Notes: a model not told the origin generated them from the sequence alone. Positions 54,579 to 63,933 are shown, numbered from the stretch's first letter. The stretch: DNA of 64,000 nucleotides from Gp6-AA40 sp963772955 (GCA_963772955.1 CAVYZF010000011.1:434001-498000), one strand, 5' to 3'. Program-made: numbers and translations.

Positions 54579-55844
54579 CTATCGCGTCAACACGGCGATC
54601 GATTCGACGTGAGCGGTATTCGGAAAGAGATCGATGCCGGCGAGGTCAGCCAGGCCGTAGCCGCCATCGTGTAACGCGCGCGTGTCGCGCGCGAGCGTCG
54701 CGACATCGCACGAGATATACACGATGCGCGAGGGCTGCACCCGAACAAGGTGCGCGAGCGCATCCTTGGAGATGCCGGTGCGCGGCGGATCGACGATCAC
54801 GGTCGCGGGTGACACGTCGGCTTTTCGCGCCGACGCGAGGTAGCTCTCGACACTGCGCCGAGCTGTCCGCGCGCGATCGCCCAGTCGTGCGGCGTTGCGC
54901 TCGAGGTCGACTCCTGCGACAGGATCGCCTTCGACTGCCGTGACCGATTCGAATCCCGCCGCCGCCAACGACAAGCCGAACAACCCGACACCTGCGTAGA
55001 GATCGATGACCGGCCCGCGCGGAACGAGCTGGGCGACGTGACGGACGAGTGGCTCGACCAGGAACCGGTTGCCCTGAAAGAACGCTCGGACCTCGCGGCT
55101 CAGTGAGAGCACGTGCGCTGGATCGTCATCGACCTGTACAGAGTCGGTCACGACGGGCATGCCCGAGATCCGCACGACACCAGGCCGATCTGTGAGCTGC
55201 GCCGACAGGCCCGTCAGTCCCTCGCCTATCGCCGTGTAATCGCGCGGCTCGGCGCCCGAACGGAGCTCGAGGTGGCAGGCGCGCTCGCGGCCAGGGATGT
55301 TCTCTGCGACTTCGATGCCGGCGAGGCCGCGCATCTGCTCGCGCGTGAGTCGACTGTTGAGGGCAGCAACCCAGTCCGCGGTCTCCGGCAACAGCTGGCC
55401 GGTGGACGCGACATCACAGACCTGGTGCGTGCCTTCGAGGAAGAAGCCGGCACGGCCGCCAGTGACGTGGAGCCGGGCGCGCATGCGATAGCCACGCTCG
55501 GGTGAGCCGACGACAGGAGGGGCCTTCGCCAACGGGATCCGGCCGATACGTCTGAAGGCGTCCTGAATGATCTCGCCTTTCAGCGTGAGCTGCCGCGCGT
55601 ATTCGATGTGGGCAAACACGTTTCCGCCACAGCGCGCGTCACCCGAAACGGCTCTCCTGTCGGCCGACGGCTGCAGCACCTCGGCAACCTCGGCAAAGGC
55701 GACGCCGCGCTCCTTCCGCTCGAGTCGCGCCACCACGCGCTCGCCCGGAATCGCTCCGGCCACGAGCACCACCTGCCCCTCGTGACGCGCGAGCATCCGG
55801 CCACCCGCGGCAGCTTTTTCGATATCAAGTGTGAGCAGGGACAT
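54579..55844 (-). CDS. TrmA/RumA-type RNA (uracil-5-)-methyltransferase
   Basis: 421 residues. An N-terminal TRAM domain (1-60) is followed by a class I SAM methyltransferase (IDLYAGVGLFGLSLA, IVDPPRTGISKDAL) with the catalytic Cys in YISCDVATLARD and a Glu at the end (HVESIAVL). The family makes m5U in 23S rRNA or tRNA. RlmC/RlmD proteins carry four cluster cysteines around CxxxxxCGGC. Here that region reads SGDARCGGNVFAHI and has one Cys, so the Fe-S cluster is probably missing. Which uridine it modifies is unknown. Confidence 0.86.
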   Translation of the reverse strand: MSLLTLDIEKAAAGGRMLARHEGQVVLVAGAIPGERVVARLERKERGVAFAEVAEVLQPSADRRAVSGDARCGGNVFAHIEYARQLTLKGEIIQDAFRRIGRIPLAKAPPVVGSPERGYRMRARLHVTGGRAGFFLEGTHQVCDVASTGQLLPETADWVAALNSRLTREQMRGLAGIEVAENIPGRERACHLELRSGAEPRDYTAIGEGLTGLSAQLTDRPGVVRISGMPVVTDSVQVDDDPAHVLSLSREVRAFFQGNRFLVEPLVRHVAQLVPRGPVIDLYAGVGLFGLSLAAAGFESVTAVEGDPVAGVDLERNAARLGDRARTARRSVESYLASARKADVSPATVIVDPPRTGISKDALAHLVRVQPSRIVYISCDVATLARDTRALHDGGYGLADLAGIDLFPNTAHVESIAVLTR

Positions 55845-55856
55845 GCGCGTCCTGGG

Positions 55857-56582
55857 TCAGTCGAATGCGATGACAGGCAGCCGGCTGCGTTCGCGTATGA
55901 GCCGATCCACTGCCGCGCGCTGTGCCTCTGCGAGCGCCGTGCTCGACAGGCGCTCTCTGAAGGGCGCCAGCTCCTGGCCCGCTTCGGATGCGAGCCGTGC
56001 GAGCGTTGCGGCATCGCACTCCTTCCGAACCGCGGCCAGCATCTCCGCATCGATCGCGCTGAGCCTCTCGACGAAGGCTCGGCGCGCGTCCCCGCGAAGA
56101 TTCCTGGCTTCGGCTCTGCGACCATCCAGTTCTCGGATCACCGCGTCGAGAATCTCGTCGAGCGAGCGCTCGGATCCAGCGCGGAGCGCCGTCAACCGGG
56201 CGATGACGCGATCGAGATGCGCCGGCAGCGACTCGTGCTTGCGTGTCGCCTCGTCTGATGACTCGGAGCCGCCGCTGCCGACCGAAACGACGCGAGACTC
56301 AATCGCGATCCCGACGGCGCGGCGCCATTCGTCGAAGGCATCCAGAACGTCCGCGTCGCAGAATTCGATCCGCACCGGACGACGACGCGGCCCTTTCGCG
56401 TAGTAGCGCTCGAAGTAGCGATCGATGCCGTGGCATGCGACCTTCAGCGGCACGCCTTTGGTGGCCCAGCCCATGACTTGCTCGAATGCCGGGCCGACTA
56501 TTCGGATCAGATGGCCGTCGTTCTTGCGGCACAGATAGGCCTCGATCGCACGGCAGTACTGGTCCGCGGGCTCTACAACCAC
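55857..56582 (-). CDS. Hypothetical protein, helical, next to birA
   Basis: 241 residues. The N-terminal part (to about 95) contains VGPAFEQVMGWATKGVPLKVACHGIDRYFERYYAKGPRRRPVRIEFCDADV by position about 30-80. The rest is a charged helical, probably coiled-coil, region (about 125-235). I do not recognise a family. It overlaps birA by 10 bp and is followed 12 bp later by the methyltransferase gene. A DNA-binding role is suggested only by its basic patch RRRPVR. Confidence 0.7.
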   Translation of the reverse strand: MVVEPADQYCRAIEAYLCRKNDGHLIRIVGPAFEQVMGWATKGVPLKVACHGIDRYFERYYAKGPRRRPVRIEFCDADVLDAFDEWRRAVGIAIESRVVSVGSGGSESSDEATRKHESLPAHLDRVIARLTALRAGSERSLDEILDAVIRELDGRRAEARNLRGDARRAFVERLSAIDAEMLAAVRKECDAATLARLASEAGQELAPFRERLSSTALAEAQRAAVDRLIRERSRLPVIAFD

Positions 56583-57364
56583 CTGACTTCCCCTGACCTG
56601 ATCCGCAGCGTTCCCGCTCCCACCTTCACAATCAACGCGCCGTCGTCGTCGATGTTCTCCGCCAGGCCCATGTGACGTTCACCGGCCGACTCCCATTCGA
56701 CGCGGCGACCGAGCATCGGAGCTGCCCGCATTCGCCACGCGTCGACGATACTCGTGCCGCGGTTCTCGCTCAGTTCGTGATAGCGCGTGGCCAGCGCAGC
56801 GAGGCATTCGGCGAGGACCAGACCGCGATCGACAGGGCGCCCGAGCTCGGCCTCGATCGACGTCGCGCGCGCGGCGACATCCAGGGGATAGGCGGCAGGT
56901 TGCACGTTGATGCCGATGCCGAGCACCACGTGACTGACCGCGCCCTCGGCCAGAATGCCGGCGAGCTTGCGCCCGCTGACCTGGACGTCGTTCGGCCATT
57001 TTACGTGCGTGGAGAGCCCGGTCGCCGACTCGATGCCATCGGTGACAGCAACGCCTGCGGCGATCGTCACCAGCTTCGCTACTGCGGCAGATGGCCGCAA
57101 GACCACTGAGACGTAAATGCCCGCCCCTGGCGGCGACACCCAGTTCCGTCCGAGACGGCCACGACCGGCAGTCTGCCGGTCGGCGAGCGCGACGAGTCCT
57201 TCATCGGCACCCTTTTCGGCCAGCGTACCGGCGATGTCGTTAGTCGAGCCGATTTCGGAGTACCAGAGAACACGATGCGCGAAGACGCCGAGACGTTCCC
57301 GAGCCATCGTCAACGGCCCGGCGAACTCCTCGGGCAGCGGAACTGTAATGGGGTCGGGAGTCAT
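56573..57364 (-). CDS. birA: Biotin--[acetyl-CoA-carboxylase] ligase BirA (no DNA-binding domain)
   Basis: 263 residues. The biotin-binding GRGRLGRNWVSPPGAGIY and KWPNDVQVSGRKLAGIL blocks are intact, and SH3-like C-terminal residues follow. The class I length means no helix-turn-helix, so no repressor function. It attaches biotin to acyl-CoA carboxylase. Its ATG and first residues MTPDPIT are part of a perfect 30-bp palindrome shared with the end of nadC. It starts 29 bp after the nadC stop. Confidence 0.93.
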   Translation of the reverse strand: MTPDPITVPLPEEFAGPLTMARERLGVFAHRVLWYSEIGSTNDIAGTLAEKGADEGLVALADRQTAGRGRLGRNWVSPPGAGIYVSVVLRPSAAVAKLVTIAAGVAVTDGIESATGLSTHVKWPNDVQVSGRKLAGILAEGAVSHVVLGIGINVQPAAYPLDVAARATSIEAELGRPVDRGLVLAECLAALATRYHELSENRGTSIVDAWRMRAAPMLGRRVEWESAGERHMGLAENIDDDGALIVKVGAGTLRIRSGEVRWL

Positions 57365-57415
57365 TTGATGAGGACGATCGAGAGTGTCCTCATCAAATGA
57401 CTCCCGACCCCATTA
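57346..57415. repeat. Perfect 30-bp-arm palindrome spanning the nadC end and birA start
   Basis: Arms 57346-57375 and 57386-57415 match 30 of 30 with a 10-bp loop; the ends read TAATGGGGTCGGGAGTC. The right arm encodes the last residues of NadC and its TGA; the left arm encodes the ATG and first residues of BirA. It is a close copy of the element at 32307-32391. Confidence 0.95.
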
Positions 57416-58256
57416 CGATTTCGAAGCTCAGATCCGCAGCCGGGGCCGAGTGTGTAAGCGCGCCGATCGAGACGAAGTCCGCGCCCGTAGCAGCCAGTTC
57501 CGGCATCCGAGCCAGCGTCACGCCGCCGGAGATCTCGGTTCGCGCCTTGCCGCGACACTTCCCCACCGCCGCAATGATGTCCTCTGTCGACAGGTTGTCC
57601 AGCAACACGATGTCGGCACCTGCCTCTAGCGCCGCATCCACTTCATGCAAGCTCTGCGCTTCGACTTCGATCGGCAAATCCCTCTTGGCGGTTCGCATAC
57701 GCCGCACAGCAGCGACGACCCCCCCGGCCAGACGCACGTGGTTATCCTTGATCAGAATCCCGTCGTCGAGCCCGAAGCGGTGATTGGTGCCACCACCTGC
57801 GCGCACGGCGTACTTCTCGAGCACGCGCATCAGCGGCGTCGTCTTGCGCGTGTCGAGGACGGTGATCCGGCCGGCAGCGGCGTCGACGAATCGCCCTGTC
57901 AGGGTTGCGATGCCAGAGAGTCGTTGAATGAAGTTGAGCGCCGTGCGCTCGCCGATCAGAAGCGCATCGGCTCGACCGCTGATCTCAGCCACGACCGTGT
58001 TGGGCACACACAGTGTGCCGTCCGCGCAATGAACCTTGACCTCGAGTGACGGGTCGAGCTGGCGAAAGGCCTCGATCGCGACGTCGAGACCGGCAACGAC
58101 GCACTGTGATTTCGCCAGCACGATCGCGCGCACACGCGTCGACGGGTCGACGGTCCCCGCTGTCGTGATGTCACCGCGGCCGATGTCTTCGGCGAGGGCC
58201 CGCCGGACCAGATCGCGATAGTCGTCGGCAGCGAGAGGCTCGAACGAAGGGTTCAC
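57393..58256 (-). CDS. nadC: Nicotinate-nucleotide pyrophosphorylase
   Basis: 287 residues. VRRALAEDIGRGDITT, ALNFIQRLSGIATLT, DTRKTTPLMR, GLDDGILIKDNH and EISGGVTLARM are standard NadC blocks. It converts quinolinate and PRPP to nicotinate mononucleotide in NAD synthesis. Homologues end near LTHSAPAADLSFEI; here VMGSGVI is added and is encoded by the palindrome arm. The start overlaps valS by 4 bp. Confidence 0.95.
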   Translation of the reverse strand: MNPSFEPLAADDYRDLVRRALAEDIGRGDITTAGTVDPSTRVRAIVLAKSQCVVAGLDVAIEAFRQLDPSLEVKVHCADGTLCVPNTVVAEISGRADALLIGERTALNFIQRLSGIATLTGRFVDAAAGRITVLDTRKTTPLMRVLEKYAVRAGGGTNHRFGLDDGILIKDNHVRLAGGVVAAVRRMRTAKRDLPIEVEAQSLHEVDAALEAGADIVLLDNLSTEDIIAAVGKCRGKARTEISGGVTLARMPELAATGADFVSIGALTHSAPAADLSFEIVMGSGVI

Positions 58257-60820
58257 ACCCGTGGTTCCGGCACAGGCTCAACGGCCGCGAAGGTGAGCTG
58301 CGGCTCCTCGATCTGTCCGAACATCAGATCCTTGATGTGGGCCGCCGCCCGAAAGTCCTGCGCGGCGGGCGCGAGCGACTCGAATCGCTGCGGCAGAACG
58401 GCGCGCTCGATGACCGCCTTCACCGGCCGCTTCTCGAGCGCCTTGATCCTGCGAATCTCCCCCAGTGCAGCGCGCGTCTTCTCGAACACCTGCACGGCGT
58501 TGGCGTCGCGGCCGCCGATCGGCTCGACAACCTCCTCCGCGGTTGGCCATTTCGCGTTGTGGACAGAGCCCGAACGCCACCACGACCACACTTCCTCGGT
58601 CACGAATGGCAGAAACGGCGCGAACAGCCGAAGCAGGGTCGAAAGCGCGACGAGCATCGCGCTGTTTGCTGATGCGGCGCCATCAGGCGTGAAGTCGCCG
58701 TACCGACGCCCCTTCACCAGTTCGAGGTAGTCGTCGCAGAACGACCAGAAGAAACGTTCGGATTGCTCGAGGACCTTGGCGTAGTCATACGCCTCGAACT
58801 GCTCCGTCGACTCCTTCACCAGCGTCGACAGACTCGAGAGCATGCCGCGATCGAGGGGCTCAGTGATCGGTCCGCGCGGTTCGGCCTGCATCAACGCGAA
58901 CTTCGCCGCGTTCAGCATCTTGATCGAGAGCCGCCGTCCGACCTTGATCTCGCCGACATCGAAAATGCCGTCGCCGCCGGGCCGCACGTTCGCGGCCCAA
59001 TAGCGCACGCCGTCGGAGCCAAACTCCTTGAGGAACTCCATCGGCGTGATCACATTGCCCTTGGACTTCGACATCTTCTTGCGATCGGGATCGGTGACAA
59101 ATCCTGAGATCGCCGTGTGACGCCATGGCAGCGAGCCGTGCTCGAGCTCTGCTCGAAGCACCGTCGTGAAAAGCCACGTACGGATGATGTCGTGTGCCTG
59201 CGGACGCAAGTCCATGGGGAACACGCGCGCAAACAGATCCGGGTCGCCGAGCCAGTCCGCAGCAATCTGCGGCGTGAGCGAAGAGGTCGCCCAGGTGTCC
59301 ATGATGTCGGGATCACCAGCGAAGCCATTCGGCTGGTTGCGCTGATCCGAGGAGTACCCTGGAGGCGTGTCGCTCGAGGGATCCATCGGCAACTGTGATT
59401 CATCGGGGACGATCGGATGCGCGTGGTCGACCTGACCGTCGCCCGCGATCGGGTACCACACCGGGAACGGGACGCCGAAGAAACGTTGCCGGCTGATGCA
59501 CCAGTCGCCCGACAGTCCGTTGACCCAGTTGTCGAAGCGATGGCGCATGAACTCGGGATGCCACTGCAGCTCGGATCCGCGCGCCAGCAGCTGCTCCCTG
59601 AACTCCACCGTCCTGATGAACCACTGCCGGCTGGTCACGATCTCGAGCGGACGATCGCCCTTCTCGTAGAACTTGACCGGGTGCGTGATCGGACGCGGTT
59701 CGCCAATGAGATCGCCTGACTCCTTGAGGAGTTCGACAATCCGTGCGCGGGCCTTCGACGCTGACAAGTTGGCCAACGGATCGTAGGCAGCCTGAGCACC
59801 CCCGGCATCGAGGGACTCCCAGCCGGGCGATCCCCAGGTCACCGGTCGAAACGCGCCATTGGCCTGAATGATGGCGCGAACCGGCAGCTTGAGCTCTCGC
59901 CACCAGGTCACGTCGGTGAGGTCGCCGAACGTACAGATCATCGCGATGCCGCTTCCCTTTTCGGGATCGGCGAGCGCATGGGCCTTGACCGGCACCGGCA
60001 CCTTGAACAGCGGTGTGGTGACCTCTGTTCCAAACAGCGGCTGATATCGCGCATCGTCAGGGTGGGCGACGAGCGCGACGCACGCGGGAATCAGCTCGGG
60101 TCGAGTCGTGTCGATCTCGACGAAGGTCGAGTCGGGCCGCGCGAATCGAATGCGATGGTACGCGCCTGGCTGCTCACGGTCCTCGAGCTCCGCCTGCGCT
60201 ACCGCGGTGCGGAAGTCGATGTCCCACAGCGTCGGCGCCTCGAGCTGATACGCGACACCGCGCTTCAGCAAGCGCAGGAAGGCCGTCTGCGATGCGCGCT
60301 GCGCCCGCCGGTCGATCGTGGCGTAGGTCAGCGACCAGTCAACCGAGAGTCCCAGGTAGCGCCACAGAGACTCGAAGACCTGTTCATCTTCGGCCGTGAG
60401 CCGATTGCACAGCTCGATGAAATTCGGACGCGAGATCGAGATCGGTTGCTTGCCTGGTTTCTCCGGCGGCTGGAAACCCGGATCGTACGGCAGCGACGGA
60501 TCGCACTTGACGCCGTAGTAGTTCTGCACGCGCCGCTCGGTCGGCAGGCCGTTGTCGTCCCACCCCATGGGGTAGAAGACAGCTTTGCCCCGCATCCGCT
60601 GGAACCGCGCAACGAGGTCAGTGTGCGTGAACGAGAACACGTGGCCCACGTGGAGCGAGCCGCTGACAGTCGGCGGCGGCGTGTCGATCGAATAGACCTG
60701 GTCGCGACTATGACTCCGGTCGAATCGATACGTGCCATCCGACTGCCAGCGCGCAGACCATTTCGCTTCGAGGCCTTCCAGCGCCGGCTTTTCAGGAAGA
60801 TTGATAGGGTGCTGATCCAT
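58253..60820 (-). CDS. valS: Valyl-tRNA synthetase
   Basis: 855 residues, started at ATG 60820 (MDQHPINLPEKPALEGLEAK). HIGH appears as VSGSLHVGHVF, the zinc/editing region is in the middle, and KMSKS as KKMSKSKGN. GWDDNGLPTERRVQNYYGVKCDPSLPYD places it in the clade with actinobacterial ValS, which lacks the long C-terminal coiled-coil. It charges tRNA-Val. It is 7 bp from the upstream response regulator and overlaps nadC by 4 bp. Confidence 0.95.
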   Translation of the reverse strand: MDQHPINLPEKPALEGLEAKWSARWQSDGTYRFDRSHSRDQVYSIDTPPPTVSGSLHVGHVFSFTHTDLVARFQRMRGKAVFYPMGWDDNGLPTERRVQNYYGVKCDPSLPYDPGFQPPEKPGKQPISISRPNFIELCNRLTAEDEQVFESLWRYLGLSVDWSLTYATIDRRAQRASQTAFLRLLKRGVAYQLEAPTLWDIDFRTAVAQAELEDREQPGAYHRIRFARPDSTFVEIDTTRPELIPACVALVAHPDDARYQPLFGTEVTTPLFKVPVPVKAHALADPEKGSGIAMICTFGDLTDVTWWRELKLPVRAIIQANGAFRPVTWGSPGWESLDAGGAQAAYDPLANLSASKARARIVELLKESGDLIGEPRPITHPVKFYEKGDRPLEIVTSRQWFIRTVEFREQLLARGSELQWHPEFMRHRFDNWVNGLSGDWCISRQRFFGVPFPVWYPIAGDGQVDHAHPIVPDESQLPMDPSSDTPPGYSSDQRNQPNGFAGDPDIMDTWATSSLTPQIAADWLGDPDLFARVFPMDLRPQAHDIIRTWLFTTVLRAELEHGSLPWRHTAISGFVTDPDRKKMSKSKGNVITPMEFLKEFGSDGVRYWAANVRPGGDGIFDVGEIKVGRRLSIKMLNAAKFALMQAEPRGPITEPLDRGMLSSLSTLVKESTEQFEAYDYAKVLEQSERFFWSFCDDYLELVKGRRYGDFTPDGAASANSAMLVALSTLLRLFAPFLPFVTEEVWSWWRSGSVHNAKWPTAEEVVEPIGGRDANAVQVFEKTRAALGEIRRIKALEKRPVKAVIERAVLPQRFESLAPAAQDFRAAAHIKDLMFGQIEEPQLTFAAVEPVPEPRV

Positions 60821-60827
60821 CGATGGG

Positions 60828-61916
60828 TTAGGAGCGCGCAGCGGCCGCCGCTTTGATTCGAGAGATCTCCTCACGAATCAGGCGCTCGGCCACCTCTGAC
60901 ACGATCTGGGCGACGAGTTCATTCGCCGCGTCCGGTGCAAGGCGCTCGACGACGCGACGGGTGACTTCGTCCACGAGGCTGTCGGTCACCGTTGCGGGAG
61001 CGCCCGACGGGCGCGAGGGTGCCTCATAGGGCGCGGCAGGTGCGACCGCTTCGCCCTGCTCCGCCGCAAACAATGCCGCGAACATGTCGGCAACGAGATT
61101 ACGGCCCTCCATGGGCTGCGGGGATTCTCTCACCGCGCTCGGTGTCCGTGTCGTTGCGTGGTGCATGACCGCTTCGTACTCGGCCAATTCAACCGGGACG
61201 GGTGGCTCCGGCAACGGGAGTTCCTCTGGCGCCGTACCTGACGACACGGCGAGCAGACTCTCGAGCGTCGGGACATCGCGTCCGTCGTCATCGTCGCGCT
61301 CAGCGCGCGTAGGGTGATCGCGACCCGCGTCGTTCCCCAATTCCGCGAACGCCGCATCGAGCCGATCGAAGTAGTCATCGAGCTTCGACTCCGCGTTCCG
61401 ATCGCGAGAATCGACAACGGTGACCTTCGGCTCTGGGGTGACACCAGCAGACCGCGGAGTGTGCCCAACCACATCTCCATTGCGAGCGTGTGGATCCGCG
61501 ACTGCCGCGGCCGCGACGACCGGTTGCGGTCTGGCGGAGGCGCTTCGCGAGCCCTCAATCAAGTCTCTGACGCGCGAGATGACCTGCTGCGGCTCGAACG
61601 GCTTCACGAGTACGCCGTCGCAGTGAACCTGGCGCGCGCGACTCTCATCGACCGGCTCGAACGCACCGGCGAGGAGGAGTACCGGGATATGAGAAAGGTC
61701 GGATCGGCCTTTGACGAACGCGGCTACGTCGTAACCGCTCCGCTTGGGCATGCCGATATCAGCCAGGACGATATCCGGTAGCTCGGTCGGAATGCGCGCG
61801 ATGGCCTGCTCGCCGTCTCCGACGGTTACGACCTGCACGTCCTCTCCGGAGAACGTGAGCTCGACGACGCGTTGAATGGTTACGCTGTCGTCGGCGAGCA
61901 GGAGCTTGTGCGTCAC
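60828..61916 (-). CDS. Response regulator with acidic linker and helical C-terminus
   Basis: 362 residues. The receiver domain (1-120) has DD at 9-10, phosphoacceptor D53 (LADIGMP), T/S and K in VKPF. There is no DNA-binding domain; a long acidic, Pro-rich linker (about 130-285) leads to a helical end (TVTDSLVDEVTRRVVERL, IVSEVAERLIREEISRIK). That end resembles tails of response regulators in delta-proteobacteria and acidobacteria, whose partners are unknown. It overlaps the B12-binding subunit gene by 4 bp and precedes valS. Confidence 0.82.
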   Translation of the reverse strand: MTHKLLLADDSVTIQRVVELTFSGEDVQVVTVGDGEQAIARIPTELPDIVLADIGMPKRSGYDVAAFVKGRSDLSHIPVLLLAGAFEPVDESRARQVHCDGVLVKPFEPQQVISRVRDLIEGSRSASARPQPVVAAAAVADPHARNGDVVGHTPRSAGVTPEPKVTVVDSRDRNAESKLDDYFDRLDAAFAELGNDAGRDHPTRAERDDDDGRDVPTLESLLAVSSGTAPEELPLPEPPVPVELAEYEAVMHHATTRTPSAVRESPQPMEGRNLVADMFAALFAAEQGEAVAPAAPYEAPSRPSGAPATVTDSLVDEVTRRVVERLAPDAANELVAQIVSEVAERLIREEISRIKAAAAARS

Positions 61917-62332
61917 GAGAGCCTCTCAAATCCGACACGGACACGGGCGTTCTTGGTGATGAAGTCTACGATCTCCTGCATCGGCGTGCCCGGCTGAAAG
62001 ATGCCCCGAATCCCGATTTCGTTCAACCTCGGACCGTCCGCATCAGGAATGATGCCTCCAACCACGACGAGAACGTCAGACATCTGCTTTTCCCGAAGCA
62101 ATTCGACGATTCGTGGGCAGATGTGCATGTGCGCGCCAGACAGGATCGAGAGCCCGATGACATCGGCATCCTCCTGCATGGCGGCCGACACGATCTGTTC
62201 CGGCGTCTGGCGAAGGCCCGTGTAAATCACCTCCATCCCGGCATCGCGCAACGCACGGGCGATCACCTTGGCACCGCGGTCGTGCCCATCCAGCCCGGGC
62301 TTGGCAATGACCACTCGAATCTTCTGGCTCAT
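61913..62332 (-). CDS. Cobalamin-binding subunit of an acyl-CoA mutase
   Basis: 139 residues, a stand-alone B12-binding domain. DxHxxG (D15, H17, G20, in GLDGHDRGAK) binds the lower axial ligand, and the later GLSILSGAH, VVVGGIIPDAD and FQPGTPMQEIV blocks complete the Rossmann-like fold. The separate small subunit is the arrangement of IcmB and of archaeal-type mutases. It is 38 bp downstream of the large subunit, and the response regulator overlaps its end. Confidence 0.92.
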   Translation of the reverse strand: MSQKIRVVIAKPGLDGHDRGAKVIARALRDAGMEVIYTGLRQTPEQIVSAAMQEDADVIGLSILSGAHMHICPRIVELLREKQMSDVLVVVGGIIPDADGPRLNEIGIRGIFQPGTPMQEIVDFITKNARVRVGFERLS

Positions 62333-62335
62333 GTC

Positions 62336-62366
62336 TGCCTACCGCCACTGCCTACTGCCTACTACA
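62336..62366. repeat. CTGCCTAC word repeat between the mutase subunits
   Basis: Four copies of a GTAGGCAG word (minus-strand reading) fill the 38-bp gap between the large-subunit stop and the small-subunit start. Confidence 0.6.
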
Positions 62367-62370
62367 AGCG

Positions 62371-63927
62371 TCAGATTATCGGATCCTCGACGTACTCGCC
62401 CCACACTTCCCGCAAGCCGTCGCACATCTCTCCAACGGTCGCGTGAGCCTTGACAGCGTCGATCAGGAGCGGCATCAGGTTCGATTCGCCCTTCGCACCG
62501 GTCTGCAGGCGCTCGATGGCAGCCTCGACGCGCGACCGATCGCGACGGCGGCGAGTCTCGTCGAGACGTGCCAGCTGCCGCTCGCCAGCGGACTCGTCGA
62601 TGTACAGCGTTCCGATCTCTCCATGTTCCGCGCTGACGAATTCGTTGACGCCGACGATCACCTGCTCCTTCGACTCGACCGCGCGTTGGAATCGATAGGC
62701 GCTCTCTGCGATCTCACTTTGCGGATAGCCACGCTCGATCGCCGGGACCATGCCGCCCATGCGGTCGATTTTGTCGATGTACGCCATCGCCGCATCTTCG
62801 ATCTCGCAGGTCAGCTTCTCGACGAAGTACGAGCCCCCGAACGGATCGACGACGTCAACGATGCCGGTCTCGTGCGCGATGATCTGCTGCGTCCGCAGCG
62901 CCAACGTGGCCGCGGCCTCGGTCGGCAAGGCGAGCGCCTCGTCGAGCGCGTTCGTGTGAAGCGACTGTGTACCGCCAAACGTCGCGGCGAGCGCTTGCAG
63001 GGCCGTCCGGACGACGTTGTTATACGGCTGCTGCGCGGTCAACGACACACCAGCGGTCTGGGCGTGAAAGCGCATCTGCCACGAGCGCGGATTCACGGCT
63101 TTGAAGCGATCGCGCATGACCCTCGCCCAGATTCGGCGTGCCGCGCGGAACTTGGCAATCTCCTCGAAAAAGTCGCTGTGCGAGTTGAAGAAGAACGAAA
63201 TCCGCGGCGCGAACACATCGACGTCGAGTCCGGCAGTGATGGCGTAGTCGACGTACTCGATGCCGTTGCGCAGCGTGAACGCCAGTTCCTGGGCGGCGGT
63301 CGCCCCGGCCTCGCGGATGTGATACCCGCTTACGGAGATCGTGTTCCACCGCGGCACGTGCGACGCGCAGAACGCGAACACATCCGTCACGAGCCGCATC
63401 GACGGACGTGGCGGGTAGATGAACTCCTTCTGCGCGATGAACTCTTTGAGGATGTCGTTCTGGATCGTGCCTGACAACGTGGCCCAATCGGTGCCACGCT
63501 CCTCTGCGACCACGAGATACATCGCCAGCAGCATCGGCGCCGGCCCGTTGATCGTCATCGACGTCGTCACGGCGCCGAGGTCGATGTCGGCAAACAGCGC
63601 GTCCATGTCGGCGAGCGATGTCACGTTGACACCGCACTTCCCCACTTCGCCGCGAGACAGCTCGTGGTCGGGGTCACGCCCCATCAGCGTGGGCAGGTCG
63701 AAGGCCACGCTGAGCCCCGTCCCACCTGCCGCCAACAGACGTCGATAGCGATCGTTGGTCTCTTCCGGCGTCCCGAACCCGGCAAACTGGCGCATCGTCC
63801 AGAGCTTGCCGCGATAACCGCTGGCGTGAATGCCACGCGTGTACGGGAATTCCCCGGGGTTGCCCAGGTCACGTTCGTAGTCGAGCGCCTCGATGCTCTG
63901 AGGGGTGTAAAGAACGTCGCGGGGCAC
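62371..63927 (-). CDS. B12-dependent acyl-CoA mutase large subunit, isobutyryl-CoA mutase-like
   Basis: 518 residues from GTG 63927 (VPRDVLYTPQSIEALDYERD); ATG 63978 is an alternative. It is the TIM-barrel subunit of the methylmalonyl-CoA mutase family. At the two positions that set substrate choice it has Phe48 (RQFAGF; Tyr89 in P. shermanii mutase) and Gln166 (KEFIAQKE; Arg207), 118 residues apart as in the reference enzyme. Isobutyryl-CoA mutase has Phe and Gln there. DLPTLMGRD, SGYHIREAGATAAQELA and QTAGVSLTAQQPYNNVVRTA also resemble IcmA. It therefore probably interconverts isobutyryl-CoA and butyryl-CoA rather than methylmalonyl-CoA. Confidence 0.88.
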   Translation of the reverse strand: MPRDVLYTPQSIEALDYERDLGNPGEFPYTRGIHASGYRGKLWTMRQFAGFGTPEETNDRYRRLLAAGGTGLSVAFDLPTLMGRDPDHELSRGEVGKCGVNVTSLADMDALFADIDLGAVTTSMTINGPAPMLLAMYLVVAEERGTDWATLSGTIQNDILKEFIAQKEFIYPPRPSMRLVTDVFAFCASHVPRWNTISVSGYHIREAGATAAQELAFTLRNGIEYVDYAITAGLDVDVFAPRISFFFNSHSDFFEEIAKFRAARRIWARVMRDRFKAVNPRSWQMRFHAQTAGVSLTAQQPYNNVVRTALQALAATFGGTQSLHTNALDEALALPTEAAATLALRTQQIIAHETGIVDVVDPFGGSYFVEKLTCEIEDAAMAYIDKIDRMGGMVPAIERGYPQSEIAESAYRFQRAVESKEQVIVGVNEFVSAEHGEIGTLYIDESAGERQLARLDETRRRRDRSRVEAAIERLQTGAKGESNLMPLLIDAVKAHATVGEMCDGLREVWGEYVEDPII

Positions 63928-63933
63928 GATCCG

